A stretch of 64,000 nucleotides of DNA from JALHFZ01 sp963674625 (GCA_963674625.2 CAXXXO010000004.1:1-64000); one strand, 5' to 3'; shown: positions 18,525 through 28,120, counted from the first letter of the stretch. The notes: generated by a model from the letters alone, not told the origin. Program-made: numbers and translations.

Positions 18525-19361
18525 TCAGCATTCATCGTCTTCAAAGAGATTCCCTTCGGCCACGATTACCGTGCGTCCCCGGAGTGAGGCCTGGAAAGAA
18601 TCTCCTCCCGGGTTGAAATCGAGGGTGACCCGGTTGATTCCTCCGGGGTTGATCACATCCAGGGCGACCGGGGAGGACGGGATCTCTCCGCGGAGCAGCC
18701 AGGAGGCCGCCGAGGCGGCGGACCCGGTGCCGCAGGAATCGGTGAGATCCTCCACGCCCCGCTCGTAGGTCACCGAACGAATGGCGCCTTCCGGGCCTTC
18801 CGTGACGAAGCTGACGTTCGCCCCGTCGGGAAAGAGAATCGTGTCGGAACGGAGCCTTCGGCCGATTTCTACCATATTTTCCCGGGTCAGATCTTCGGAG
18901 GGAAAGAGAACCGCATGGGGAACTCCTACCCACAGAAAGGAGGCGGGAAAGGTCCGTCCGCCGACGGAGAGAGAACGGTTGAACCATCCTTCCTCCAGGG
19001 ATACCTCGCCCATGGCCAGGTCGACGAAGGGTGGCTCCACTACCGCCTTCATTACCCCCGCCAGGGTTGAGAAGGATTGGTTTGCCTCCGCGATGCCCTT
19101 CTCGAAGGCGTACCGGGCGATGCACCGGGCTCCGTTCCCGCACATCTCCCCCTCGCTGCCGTCCGCGTTGAAAAGCCTCATGGCGAAGTCGGCGTCGGGA
19201 GAGTTCTCCACGACCAGTATTCCGTCCGCTCCCAGGGAGGAGCGGCGGCGGCAGGCCCGCTGCGCAAGGGCAGACAGTTCGGAGGTGGAAAACCGCCCGG
19301 AGCGGTTGTCGAGAAGGATAAAATCATTGCCGTTTCCGTGCATTTTTGTAAAAGGAATCAT
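18525..19361 (-). CDS. dapF: Diaminopimelate epimerase
   Basis: DapF converts LL- to meso-diaminopimelate for lysine and peptidoglycan. Both catalytic cysteines are present, in N-A-D-G-S-E-G-E-M-C-G-N-G-A-R-C and in D-S-C-G-T-G-S. I chose the ATG at 19361 because the family begins M-x-x-F-T-K-M-H-G-N-G-N-D-F and GGAGG lies upstream. An in-frame ATG at 19409, without a clear ribosome site, would add 16 residues. It is the last gene of the lplA-gcv-lpdA transcript, which is an uncommon neighbour for dapF. Confidence 0.93.
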   Translation of the reverse strand: MIPFTKMHGNGNDFILLDNRSGRFSTSELSALAQRACRRRSSLGADGILVVENSPDADFAMRLFNADGSEGEMCGNGARCIARYAFEKGIAEANQSFSTLAGVMKAVVEPPFVDLAMGEVSLEEGWFNRSLSVGGRTFPASFLWVGVPHAVLFPSEDLTRENMVEIGRRLRSDTILFPDGANVSFVTEGPEGAIRSVTYERGVEDLTDSCGTGSAASAASWLLRGEIPSSPVALDVINPGGINRVTLDFNPGGDSFQASLRGRTVIVAEGNLFEDDEC

Positions 19362-19420
19362 TCGGTCACTGTCCTCCAATTGGGTGAACTCAAACCTTTT
19401 CGCTGCCATGCTGCTGCATA

Positions 19421-20770
19421 CTATTCTTCAAGGCGGAACAGGGCTTCCTTGAAACACTCCGTCAGGGTGGGATGGGGATGAACCGTCCGGGCCACGTCGG
19501 CGGCCTTCATCCTGTGTCCCACCGCAAGGGCGGCCTCGCCGATCAGCGACGCCGCCTCCGGCCCGATGATGTGAACACCGAGAAGCGTGTCGTCCTCTTT
19601 CGAGGCTAAGACTTTTATAAAGCCGTCTGTGCTGTTCATGGCGAGGGCCATTCCGTTTCCCAGGAAATAGGCCCGGGCAATCCTCACGGCAATCCCCCGC
19701 TTTTCCGCCTCATCTTCGCTCAGCCCCACCGCCGCAATCTCGGGGTCGCTGAAGACGCACCAGGGAACATTATCCTTTTCAATTATATATTCTCTTCCCA
19801 GAATATGCTCCACAGCGCTCAGGGCCTGGTATTCCGCAAGGTGAGCAAGCATCATCCCCCCGGTGACGTCCCCGAGGGCGTAGACGCCCGGTAGATTCGT
19901 CTTCATACGGGAATCCACGGAGATCCCTTTTAGCGAGTGGTTGATTGAGGTATTTTCTAGCCCATACCCGTCCAGAATCGGGACCATGCTCGAGGCGAGA
20001 AGAAGCCGGTCACAGAGCAGCGAGTACTCCCCTTCCCGGGTTTTACCCTCTATCCTGATTTTATCCTCTTCGGCAGCCGCCCGTTCGGGGGAGAAGTAAT
20101 CCACGAGGGTTATCTTCATTTTTTTGAAGGACTGAACAAGTTTTTTCTTTATGTCCCGGTCCGCCCTCCGGAGAAGCTGGTCGGAATGCTTCAGGATGGT
20201 CACTTCCTTGCCCATGCGGCGAAGGAGGACGGCAAACTCCACGGCGATGACCCCGGCTCCGACGATGCCGACGCTCTTCACCCGCTCCGTCTCGGGGTAC
20301 TTCCACAGGTTCGGTTCGGTAACGGCCCAGTCCCCGGTCAGAACCCCCGGAAGGTCTGCCCCTTCAAATTCCAGGGGAAGCGAACGGGCGCCGGGAGCGA
20401 GGAGAAGAAATCTTCCCTCGATCCTTTTTGTTCCGTCGGGTGTCTCCACCTCCACTATTTTCGTTTCTCCCGCGGAGGCGATTTTTCCCTTTCCCCGGAG
20501 GATCTCCGCCCCGGACATCTTCAGCAGGGTCGAAATTCCCTCGCCGAGTTTTTTTACAATCCCCTCCCGGTAGTTCCACATATCTTCCGGAAAGACCCGC
20601 CCTCCCACGAGAGCGGCGTAGTAAGCCTTCGTGGGGATGCACCCCCGGTTGAGGCAGGTTCCGCCGAGGCGGTCCATCTCGATCAGCACGGTTTTCAGTC
20701 CCGCTTTTGCTCCGAGCTCGGCAGCTCTCGTACCCCCCGGGCCGCCGCCCAGAACGATCAGATCGTACAT
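19421..20770 (-). CDS. lpdA: Dihydrolipoyl dehydrogenase (L-protein)
   Basis: This FAD enzyme reoxidises the dihydrolipoyl arm of GcvH with NAD. The product has 449 residues, an N-terminal G-G-G-P-G-G FAD motif (residues 8-13), the redox pair in G-G-T-C-L-N-R-G-C-I-P-T-K, a second NAD-binding G-A-G-V-I-A-V-E-F, and the C-terminal H-P-H-P-T-L-T-E. Its place behind gcvPB marks it as the L-protein of the glycine cleavage system rather than part of a 2-oxoacid dehydrogenase, for which no E1/E2 genes are present here. Confidence 0.95.
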   Translation of the reverse strand: MYDLIVLGGGPGGTRAAELGAKAGLKTVLIEMDRLGGTCLNRGCIPTKAYYAALVGGRVFPEDMWNYREGIVKKLGEGISTLLKMSGAEILRGKGKIASAGETKIVEVETPDGTKRIEGRFLLLAPGARSLPLEFEGADLPGVLTGDWAVTEPNLWKYPETERVKSVGIVGAGVIAVEFAVLLRRMGKEVTILKHSDQLLRRADRDIKKKLVQSFKKMKITLVDYFSPERAAAEEDKIRIEGKTREGEYSLLCDRLLLASSMVPILDGYGLENTSINHSLKGISVDSRMKTNLPGVYALGDVTGGMMLAHLAEYQALSAVEHILGREYIIEKDNVPWCVFSDPEIAAVGLSEDEAEKRGIAVRIARAYFLGNGMALAMNSTDGFIKVLASKEDDTLLGVHIIGPEAASLIGEAALAVGHRMKAADVARTVHPHPTLTECFKEALFRLEE

Positions 20771-20805
20771 AAAAATCCCTCCTTTTCCCGCCGGAAATTT
20801 CTAAA

Positions 20806-20844
20806 GAAAGGGACCCGGTACAGCCTCACCCGGGCCCCCCTTTC
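20806..20844 (-). terminator. Stem-loop between gcvPB and lpdA, possible attenuator
   Basis: On the minus strand a GAAAGGGGGGCCCGGGT arm pairs with an ACCGGGTCCCTTTC arm with one small internal mismatch, followed by TTTAG but no long U run. It sits in the 91-base gap before lpdA and may partly terminate the transcript or protect the upstream mRNA. Confidence 0.5.
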
Positions 20845-20861
20845 TTCACTTCTCTTCTTCT

Positions 20862-22328
20862 CTACTCTTCTTCCGGGCTCCAGCGGAGGACGGGCTTCCT
20901 CGCCGCAAGGGTTTCGTCGAGCCTCGAGACGATGGTGCTGCAGGGAGCATCCTTGAAAATTTCAGGGTTCTCCCGGGCCTCCCGGGCCACGGCCTTCATG
21001 GCAGCGATGAAGGCGTCAAGCTCTTCCCTGCTCTCCGTCTCGGGAGGCTCTATCATGATGGCCTCCTCCACGATCTGGGGGAAGTAGATCGTTGGCGGAT
21101 GAAAACCGTAGTCGATGAGCCGCTTGGCCATATCGAGGGTAGTCACTCCCGATTCCGCCTTCTGCTTCTTTCCCGACAGGACAAATTCGTGTTTGCATAT
21201 TCTGTCGAAGGGGAGGGCGAAGTCTTTTTTCAGGGCGGCCTGGACATAATTGGCGTTCAGAACGGCCCCTTCCGCCACTGCCCGGAGCCCGTCGGGGCCC
21301 ATGGTGCGGATGTAGGCGTAAGCCCGTACAAGGACGCCGAAATTGCCGTAGAAGGACCGGACCCGGCCGATGGTTTTCGGGCGGTCATAGTCGAAGAAGA
21401 AACGGCCGCCTTTTTTTCCGATGACGGGGAAGGGCAAAAATTCCGCGAGTCTTTCGCAGACGCCCACGGGGCCTGCACCGGGGCCGCCTCCGCCGTGGGG
21501 AGTGCTGAAGGACTTGTGGAGATTGAGATGGATTACGTCGAACCCCATGTCGCCGGGGCGGGCCTTTCCGAGAATTGCGTTGGCGTTGGCCCCGTCGTAG
21601 TACAGGAGCCCTCCCGCTTTGTGGACCAGGTTCGCCGTCTCGAGGATATCCTCCTCGAAGAGGCCGAGAGTGTTGGGGTTGGTGAGCATGATCCCGGCTA
21701 TTTCATCGGACAGGTGTTCTTTGAGGGCCTGGATGTCCACGTTGCCCCTGCTGTTCGACTTCACCTCCACCATGTCGTATCCCGCCACTGAGCAGGAGGC
21801 GGGGTTCGTGCCGTGGGCGGTATCCGGAACGATCATCTTCGTCCGCTTCGAATCCCCCCGGGATTCGTGATAGGCTTTGATGATCATTATCCCCGTCAGT
21901 TCGCCGTGGGCCCCCGCAGCGGGCTGGAGGGTCACGGCCCTCATCCCCGTGATCTCCGCAAGCATGGCGGAAAGTTCGTGCATGAGGGCGAGGGCTCCCT
22001 GCACCGAATCGGGATTCTGCAGGGGGTGAATCCGGGAAAAGCCCGGAAGCCGGGCCATGTCCTCATTGATCTTCGGATTGTACTTCATTGTGCAGGACCC
22101 GAGGGGGTAGAGCCCCTCGTCCACGCCGAAGTTGAGCTGGGAGAGCCGGGTGAAATGGCGCACCACGTCGACTTCGCTCACCTCGGGGAGCTCGGCCTTC
22201 TTCGTCCGGGCAAACTTCTGAGGAAGAAGGGAATCGAGGTTTACTTCAGGAATGTCGAGGGGGGGCAGAGAATAGCCCTTTCTTCCCGGAACGCTCTTTT
22301 CAAATAGTGGGTCAACGTGCCGGATCAT
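20862..22328 (-). CDS. gcvPB: Glycine dehydrogenase (decarboxylating) subunit 2
   Basis: This is the PLP-carrying half of the split P-protein that decarboxylates glycine and passes aminomethyl to GcvH. The 488-residue product contains H-L-N-L-H-K-S-F-S-T-P-H-G-G-G-G-P-G with the PLP-binding lysine near residue 272. The split form (PA plus PB) is usual in Gram-positives, archaea and several anaerobic phyla, unlike the single GcvP of E. coli. Its ATG overlaps the gcvPA stop by four bases (ATGA). Confidence 0.96.
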   Translation of the reverse strand: MIRHVDPLFEKSVPGRKGYSLPPLDIPEVNLDSLLPQKFARTKKAELPEVSEVDVVRHFTRLSQLNFGVDEGLYPLGSCTMKYNPKINEDMARLPGFSRIHPLQNPDSVQGALALMHELSAMLAEITGMRAVTLQPAAGAHGELTGIMIIKAYHESRGDSKRTKMIVPDTAHGTNPASCSVAGYDMVEVKSNSRGNVDIQALKEHLSDEIAGIMLTNPNTLGLFEEDILETANLVHKAGGLLYYDGANANAILGKARPGDMGFDVIHLNLHKSFSTPHGGGGPGAGPVGVCERLAEFLPFPVIGKKGGRFFFDYDRPKTIGRVRSFYGNFGVLVRAYAYIRTMGPDGLRAVAEGAVLNANYVQAALKKDFALPFDRICKHEFVLSGKKQKAESGVTTLDMAKRLIDYGFHPPTIYFPQIVEEAIMIEPPETESREELDAFIAAMKAVAREARENPEIFKDAPCSTIVSRLDETLAARKPVLRWSPEEE

Positions 22329-23671
22329 CCTTCATCCCTCCCTGCTGCTTCGGCAAAGGCGGCGATTTCTTCCGCCGTGCGTTTTTCCGTGACGGCCACG
22401 AGCCATCCCTTTTTCAGCTCGGGGTAGTCCCCGGAGACGTCGTACCCTCCGATGATCCCCTTCTCGAAGAGCCTTTCGTTGATGGCAGCGGGGTCTTCGG
22501 AGGATTTCACAAGAAACTCCCGGAAAAAGGGAGCTTCCGAGGCCGACTGGAACTTTCCTCCCTCGAGGAGGAGATTCTTCGTATAAACCGCCTTTTTCAA
22601 GCAGGTTTCGGCGACCTCACGGAGGCCTTCCTTCCCCATCAGGCTCATGTAGATGGTGGCCATGACGATATTCAGATTATGGTTCGAACAGATGTTGGAG
22701 GTGGCCTTTTCCCTTCGGATATGCTGCTCCCTGGCCTGAAGGGTGAGCACCCATGCCCGGTTTCCCTTCCGGTCCACCGTCTGGCCCACCACTCTTCCGG
22801 GGATCTTGCGCATGTACTGCTTCGTCACGGCGAAGAATCCGAATCCGGGACCCCCGAAGTTCATGCTGTTTCCCATGGGCTGCCCTTCCCCCACCACCAC
22901 GTCGGCTCCGAAGGCGGAAGGGGGTTCGATCAGGGCGAGGGCCAGAAGGTCCGTGCCCACTACGAAGAGGGCTCCCGCTTTTTTTGCCGCTTCCCCGAGG
23001 GCCTTGAGATCCTCGAGGCATCCGAAGAAGTTCGGACTCTGAACGATGAGGGCCGCCGTGTCGGAGGAGAGCTTCTTTTTCACGTCGGACAGATCGGTCA
23101 GCCCGTTCCCGAAGGAGGCTTCCGCCACAGTGAGCTTCTGGTAGGGAGCATAGGTCTCGAGAACCTGCCTGTACTGGGGATTGACCGTCCGTGCCACGAC
23201 TATTCCCTTCCGCTTGGTGGCCGCAGCCGCCATGAAGGCCGCCTCCGCCATGGCCGTTGCGCCGTCGTACATGGAGGCGTTGGACACGTCCATTCCCGTA
23301 AGCTCGCAGATCATGGTCTGGTACTCGAAGATGGTCTGGAGGGTCCCCTGACTCACCTCAGGCTGGTATGGGGTGTAGCTCGTGAGGAACTCCGACCGTC
23401 CGGCAAGGTGGTTCACCGCCGTGGGGATGAAATGATCGTAAATTCCCGCGCCGAGAAAGCACGCATACTTGTCTGCGCTCGCATTCCGTTCGGCCATGGC
23501 CGTCATTTCCCGGGTCAGCTCGAGTTCGGAGAGGGCGGCGGGGATCTTCAGATCCTGCTTCAGCCTGAGAGACTCGGGGATGTCGGCGAAAAGAGCGTCT
23601 CCATCCGCCGCTCCAGCAGCCTGAAGCATTTCCTCCCTTTGGGATGGCGTATGGGGCAGATATCTGTGCAT
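22325..23671 (-). CDS. gcvPA: Glycine dehydrogenase (decarboxylating) subunit 1
   Basis: The 448-residue partner of GcvPB. It starts M-H-R-Y-L-P-H-T-P and has the family blocks F-L-G-A-G-I-Y-D-H-F-I-P, S-Y-T-P-Y-Q-P-E-V-S-Q-G and D-V-S-N-A-S-M-Y-D-G-A-T-A. The start is three bases after gcvH, showing tight coupling inside the operon. Confidence 0.96.
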   Translation of the reverse strand: MHRYLPHTPSQREEMLQAAGAADGDALFADIPESLRLKQDLKIPAALSELELTREMTAMAERNASADKYACFLGAGIYDHFIPTAVNHLAGRSEFLTSYTPYQPEVSQGTLQTIFEYQTMICELTGMDVSNASMYDGATAMAEAAFMAAAATKRKGIVVARTVNPQYRQVLETYAPYQKLTVAEASFGNGLTDLSDVKKKLSSDTAALIVQSPNFFGCLEDLKALGEAAKKAGALFVVGTDLLALALIEPPSAFGADVVVGEGQPMGNSMNFGGPGFGFFAVTKQYMRKIPGRVVGQTVDRKGNRAWVLTLQAREQHIRREKATSNICSNHNLNIVMATIYMSLMGKEGLREVAETCLKKAVYTKNLLLEGGKFQSASEAPFFREFLVKSSEDPAAINERLFEKGIIGGYDVSGDYPELKKGWLVAVTEKRTAEEIAAFAEAAGRDEG

Positions 23672-23674
23672 GGG

Positions 23675-24076
23675 CTATTCACCCTCCTCCGCTTCGAGTT
23701 TCTCGCAGAGTTTTTCGTAGGCCTCCCAGTCAAGAAGTTTGTCCCCTTCGGAGGGGTCGGACAGTTCCATCTCGGCGATCCAGCTCCCGTAGGGGTCGGA
23801 ATTGATCAGCTCGGGAGAATCCTCGAGCTCGGAATTGACCTCCGTCACCTTTCCGCTGAGGGGAGCGTAGACGTCGTTGGCCCCCTTCACCGACTCGACG
23901 ACGCAGAGGTCCGCCCCCGCCCTGAAATCTGCTCCCTTCTCTGGAAGCTCGACGTAGACGATGTCCCCCATGGCGTGCTGGGCATAGTCGGTGACCCCCA
24001 CCTTCATGGTTTTTCCCTCGACCTTCGCCCATTCGTGATTTTCCGTGTATTTCAGATCCTTCAATACTTTCGCCAT
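23675..24076 (-). CDS. gcvH: Glycine cleavage system H protein
   Basis: The 133-residue carrier swings its lipoyl arm between P, T and L proteins. The lipoylated lysine lies in V-E-S-V-K-G-A near residue 66. The product is of normal length for the family and begins M-A-K-V-L-K-D-L-K-Y-T-E-N-H-E-W. It would be the target of the lipoate ligase encoded at the head of the same operon. Confidence 0.97.
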   Translation of the reverse strand: MAKVLKDLKYTENHEWAKVEGKTMKVGVTDYAQHAMGDIVYVELPEKGADFRAGADLCVVESVKGANDVYAPLSGKVTEVNSELEDSPELINSDPYGSWIAEMELSDPSEGDKLLDWEAYEKLCEKLEAEEGE

Positions 24077-24096
24077 TTCCGTCTCCTCCTTCAGTT

Positions 24097-25188
24097 CTAC
24101 CGTTTGTAGTTTTTCTTATAGAATGGGCGCTTTATTTTCTTCGCCCGCTTCTCTTTTCCGTGGATGACGATGAAGAATTCCTCTTCGTCCGCAGCGGAGG
24201 CATCCACAAGGGCCGATGCGAGACTTTTATCCAGGCTCGGGGAAAAGCCGCCGCTGGTGACCCTCCCTACCGTCCTCTCCTTCGTCCGGACCTCGTAGTG
24301 TTCCCTGGGGATCCCCTTGTCCACCATCTCGAGGCCGATGATCTTCCGGGGAATGCCGTGCTCCTTGATGGCGGCGAGGGGAACCGAACCTATAAACTTC
24401 TTGTCGAGATGGACGAAATAACCGAGCCCGGCCTCAAGGGGTGTGATTGAGGCCGCAAGTTCATGGCCGTAGAGGGGAAGTCCCGCTTCGAACCGGAGGC
24501 TGTCCCGGCTTCCGAGACCGGCGGGAAGAAGGTCGAATTCCTTTCCGGCCTCCATGAGGGCCTTCCACACCTTCCGTCCTTCATCCCAGGGAATATAGAT
24601 CTCGAAGCCGTCCTCCCCGGTGTACCCTGTGCGGGAGACCAGCGCCTTCACTCCCGCGACATCCACATTCTCGACAAAGCGGAAAAATCCGAGGGCAGAG
24701 GGGTCAAAAGAGGCAACTTTACTCAGGATATGCTCCGCTTTCGGTCCCTGCAGGGCCAGCTCGCTCAGCCGGGAAGACAGGTCTTCCACCTCAACGCCCT
24801 CCCGGACATGGTCTGAAAGCCATTCCACGTCCTTCTCCGTGTTCGATGCGTTGACCACGAGGAAATAATCCTCCCTGTTCTTCCGGTAGACGAGAAGATC
24901 GTCCACCACCCCGCCGTTGGGATAGCAGAGAAAAGTATAGACGACCTGGCCGTCCTCCATGGCCGAGACGGTATTGGTCATCATTCCTTCGAGCCATTCT
25001 TCTGCCTTCGGCCCCGCGACGCTGACTTCGCCCATATGGGAGACGTCGAACAGCCCGGCGGCGTTCCGCACGCGTCTGTGTTCCTCGATGATTCCGGAAC
25101 CATATTGGACTGGCAGCTCCCAGCCGCCGAAGTCCACCATTTTTCCTCCCGCTTCAATGTGATCATCGTAAAAAATTGTCCGCTTCAC
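24097..25188 (-). CDS. gcvT: Aminomethyltransferase (T protein)
   Basis: GcvT transfers the methylene group from GcvH to tetrahydrofolate and releases ammonia. Family marks include G-G-W-E-L-P-V-Q-Y, D-V-S-H-M-G-E-V, and the late G-Y-T-G-E-D-G-F-E-I. The start is GTG 25188, with GGAAGG 8 bases upstream, giving (M)-K-R-T-I-F-Y-D-D-H; the longer frame to 25242 would overlap lplA. Product 363 residues. Confidence 0.95.
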   Translation of the reverse strand: MKRTIFYDDHIEAGGKMVDFGGWELPVQYGSGIIEEHRRVRNAAGLFDVSHMGEVSVAGPKAEEWLEGMMTNTVSAMEDGQVVYTFLCYPNGGVVDDLLVYRKNREDYFLVVNASNTEKDVEWLSDHVREGVEVEDLSSRLSELALQGPKAEHILSKVASFDPSALGFFRFVENVDVAGVKALVSRTGYTGEDGFEIYIPWDEGRKVWKALMEAGKEFDLLPAGLGSRDSLRFEAGLPLYGHELAASITPLEAGLGYFVHLDKKFIGSVPLAAIKEHGIPRKIIGLEMVDKGIPREHYEVRTKERTVGRVTSGGFSPSLDKSLASALVDASAADEEEFFIVIHGKEKRAKKIKRPFYKKNYKR

Positions 25189-25208
25189 TGCGTCACCTTC
25201 CTTTCCAT

Positions 25209-26216
25209 CTACACCAGACGGCCCCATTCCCTTTCGATCCACGAAGCCGTATCCTCCACTTCCAGAGGAATTTCTTCCCTGAAGGGCTTTCTGAGAGCCT
25301 CTCCCAGGGCGGCTCCCTCGAAAGGCGATCCCTCAAGGCATCTACCGAGTTCGGAAATGAGTTCTCCGTTCATTGCGTCGGAATAGACCTGGCAGCGGGC
25401 GACCCGCCCCTCAAGAACGGAAAAGCCGAGTTCCATGCTTCCCCAGTCGAACCGATGTTCGATATCCAGGTCGAAATCCGGGGACCGGCCATAAATCCAT
25501 TCGCGGCTGCTGAATTTTTGCAACAGGACCTGAAAAGCCCCGTCGTCGAGCATGGCGAAGAGGTCAATACGCTCTCCTCTTCCTCCGTATTCCTCGAGAA
25601 AGGCGGCCGCGATGGCGTTTTTTACCCCGTCCACCGTGATGGCAGCACTGAACTCCCGCAGATTGGCCACCCTCGACCGGACCGAATCAACCCCCTTCGC
25701 CCTGAGTTTTGCCGCGGAAGGCTGAAGATATCTGCCCATCCGGTCAATATCGCCGTTGATGAGGATAGAGCCGTGGTGGAGCCTGCCGACCCTGCCGGAA
25801 TAATAGGCGTTGCCCGAGACCTTGCGGTCCTCGACGGAAATATCGTTTCTTCCCGTGCGGACGGCGGAGATGCCGAGAAACTGCAGGGCCCGGACCAGCA
25901 CTTCCGTCTGCCGGGAGACATCGTAGAGGCTGTGGGAGGTGAGAAAGGTGAAGTTGAGGTTGCCGAGGTCATGATAGACAGCCCCGCCTCCCGAGAGCCT
26001 CCTGGCCAGGAAACCTCCCTCTTGCTCGAGAAGGGCGGTGCGGCATTCCTTCCAGGCGTTCTGGTTTCTGCCGATGACCACGGTATGCTGGTTGCGCCAG
26101 AGATACAAAATGATGCCCCGGGCGGAGGCATGGGGCATCATGTTCTCCTCGAAGGCGAGGTTGATCCAGGGGGAGACATAGGGAGATTCGGCGATGAATG
26201 TTTCGGCCTTTTCCAT
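25209..26216 (-). CDS. lplA: Lipoate-protein ligase
   Basis: The enzyme activates free lipoate with ATP and attaches it to carrier proteins. R-R-L-S-G-G-G-A-V-Y-H-D-L-G-N-L-N lies near residues 70-86, and K-G-V-D-S-V-R-S-R-V-A-N-L near 180 is the second family block. At 335 residues it includes the C-terminal accessory domain, so it can probably do both steps. The ATG at 26216 has GAGGAG 9 bases upstream; the two upstream in-frame ATGs are badly spaced. It is the first gene of the glycine cleavage operon, behind a good promoter. Confidence 0.92.
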   Translation of the reverse strand: MEKAETFIAESPYVSPWINLAFEENMMPHASARGIILYLWRNQHTVVIGRNQNAWKECRTALLEQEGGFLARRLSGGGAVYHDLGNLNFTFLTSHSLYDVSRQTEVLVRALQFLGISAVRTGRNDISVEDRKVSGNAYYSGRVGRLHHGSILINGDIDRMGRYLQPSAAKLRAKGVDSVRSRVANLREFSAAITVDGVKNAIAAAFLEEYGGRGERIDLFAMLDDGAFQVLLQKFSSREWIYGRSPDFDLDIEHRFDWGSMELGFSVLEGRVARCQVYSDAMNGELISELGRCLEGSPFEGAALGEALRKPFREEIPLEVEDTASWIEREWGRLV

Positions 26217-26273
26217 GGAACCCATCTCCTCTTTTTTTCGAAATGAAGAGGATTTCAGTGACTGCACAGATTT

Positions 26274-26302
26274 ATGTTACTTCGATGGAGTGGTAATGTA
26301 AA
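26274..26302 (-). promoter_or_regulatory. Promoter of the lplA-gcv-lpdA-dapF operon
   Basis: Minus strand TTTACA (26302-26297), exactly 17 bases, TAACAT (26279-26274): five and four of six consensus matches. The expected start near 26267 leaves a 50-base leader. That is too short for a tandem glycine riboswitch, and no glycine-aptamer core was seen. The rest of the 26217-26491 gap holds no gene. Confidence 0.6.
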
Positions 26303-26491
26303 GGCAGATTCATTCCTGTTTGGACAGAAAAACCATGAAAAAAATGCTTTTTGTGAAGTATATCCCGTACAAGGAGAACAGGAGTTTGGGAATATTAAGA
26401 AGAAGTCGCCAGGCCATTTTTATCTGAAGAGGAGGAAAAGGGGAAACAATTTGCTCCCGTCTCCGCTCCCCCTTCCCTACTCAAGATTTGT

Positions 26492-28120
26492 TTACCGCGG
26501 CCGGCTGCCCAGCCTCCGAAGGCTTTTTCCCAGCTTCTTTCCGAGGAAACGTCCCTTTTCGACGACAACGGTTCCGTTCTTGATGACATATTCTATGCCC
26601 GTCGGGGCAGTGCGGGGATTCAGATAATCCGACGAGCCGGTGACGGTGGCAGGATCGAATATCACGAAGTCGGCGATCAGTCCCGCCTTTATCATGCCCC
26701 GGTCCGCAAGGCCGAAACGCTGCGCCGGAAAGCCGCTCATCTTCCACACAGCCTTCTCCAGGGAAAGCAGCCCCAGTTCCCGGACGAATCTTCCGAGCAC
26801 ACGCGGGTAAGTTCCGAAGCATCGCGGGTGCGGCCTGCCGGTGGCCAGCTTTCCCGTGAGCGATGAGGGCAGGGAGTCCGATCCGATCATGGAGAGCTCG
26901 GAGGCGATGATTCTCCGGTTGTCCGAATCCGATTGAGAGTCAATGACGATCATGACCTCGGCCCTTTCGGAAAGGATGATGTCGAGAATACCATCAGCCG
27001 GGGAAATTCCCCGTTCGTCGGCAACCTCCTGAATCGTCCTGCCCTCCATGGTCTTGTCGTTCATGCATGAACAGATGAGGATCTTGTCGTAGGAAGCGGC
27101 CTTGATGAAATTATCCCATCCCGGTATCTCCCGGAGAAACTCGGCCTTGATTCTCTCACGATCCTCAGCGCTTTCGAGCCTGGCCAGCATTTTCTCCACT
27201 CCCCCCTCCTTGGCCCACTGGGGAAGCACCACGCTGATCAGGGTAGAACCGGCAGTGTAGGGGTAGGCATCGCAGGTCACATCGACGCCGCGGAGTCGGG
27301 CGTCTTCCATCATAGAAAGGGTTTTTACGGAAAACCCTTCGTAGGAATTGATGACCTTGTGATGGGAGATCTGGAGTCTGCATCCGCTTTCTTCGGCGGC
27401 CCGGATAGCCTCTTCCACGGACTGGATAAGCTCCGCCGACTCCCCCCGCATGTGGGTGGCGTAGACTCCGCCGTACTTTGCAGTGACCCTGCAGAGTTCC
27501 ACCAGTTCTGCTGGGGCTGTGAAGCATCCCGGAGGGTAGATAAGCCCTGTCGACATTCCGACGCATCCATCCTCGAGTTCCCTGGAAAGAAGATCTTTCA
27601 TCCGCTCGAGTTCTGACTCCGTCGGCTTCCTGTCGTCGAAGCCCATGACTGCGATGCGGATTGTTCCCTGCCCTGCCAGGAAAGCGAGGTCCGTGGGATA
27701 GCCGCTGTTGTCGACGGAATCCATTATCTCTCCCGCGTGAGCCCACTTGAAGTCCGGCATGGCTTCTTTCGGAATGAAGGGCTTGAGGTAATCCCGCAGG
27801 AGGCCGACCCGTTCCGGGTCGACGGGAGAAAGAGAGAGGCCGCAGTTGCCGCCGATCTCGGTCGTGACTCCCTGGGTGATCTTTCCGTCGGCATCGCTGA
27901 CCGTCAGACAGTTCGAGTCCGAATGGCAGTGGGGATCGACAAATCCCGGAGCGACAGCGAGATCAGAGGCATCGATGAAGGTATTTCCATAGGCGGCATC
28001 GATCTTTCCTATTCCAACGATCTTGCCGTCCTTTGCCGCTATGTCGGCCCTGAACCAGGGGCCGCCGCTTCCGTCATATACAAGGGCGTTCTTGATGACG
28101 AGGTCATATCGCTTCGACAT
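26492..28120 (-). CDS. N-acyl-D-amino-acid deacylase (D-aminoacylase)
   Basis: The 542-residue member of the amidohydrolase superfamily removes the acyl group from N-acyl-D-amino acids. It shows V-D-P-H-C-H-S-D-S-N (metal His pair) near residue 62, G-G-N-C-G-L-S near 90 with the metal-bridging Cys of the family, and later S-H-H-K and D-A-Y-P-Y. It ends in the usual small beta domain. AAGGAG precedes the ATG. It is the last gene behind a sodium symporter and a small membrane protein, so the transported substrate may be an N-acyl- or D-amino acid. Confidence 0.88.
   Translation of the reverse strand: MSKRYDLVIKNALVYDGSGGPWFRADIAAKDGKIVGIGKIDAAYGNTFIDASDLAVAPGFVDPHCHSDSNCLTVSDADGKITQGVTTEIGGNCGLSLSPVDPERVGLLRDYLKPFIPKEAMPDFKWAHAGEIMDSVDNSGYPTDLAFLAGQGTIRIAVMGFDDRKPTESELERMKDLLSRELEDGCVGMSTGLIYPPGCFTAPAELVELCRVTAKYGGVYATHMRGESAELIQSVEEAIRAAEESGCRLQISHHKVINSYEGFSVKTLSMMEDARLRGVDVTCDAYPYTAGSTLISVVLPQWAKEGGVEKMLARLESAEDRERIKAEFLREIPGWDNFIKAASYDKILICSCMNDKTMEGRTIQEVADERGISPADGILDIILSERAEVMIVIDSQSDSDNRRIIASELSMIGSDSLPSSLTGKLATGRPHPRCFGTYPRVLGRFVRELGLLSLEKAVWKMSGFPAQRFGLADRGMIKAGLIADFVIFDPATVTGSSDYLNPRTAPTGIEYVIKNGTVVVEKGRFLGKKLGKSLRRLGSRPR

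Noticed and set aside
22307..24109. A 600-codon plus-strand open frame across the gcv genes
   Set aside because: Shadow of gcvPA, gcvH and gcvPB; no recognisable domain and no ribosome site.
26217..26491. Glycine riboswitch before the gcv operon
   Set aside because: The promoter found leaves only about 50 bases of leader, and no tandem glycine-aptamer core is seen.
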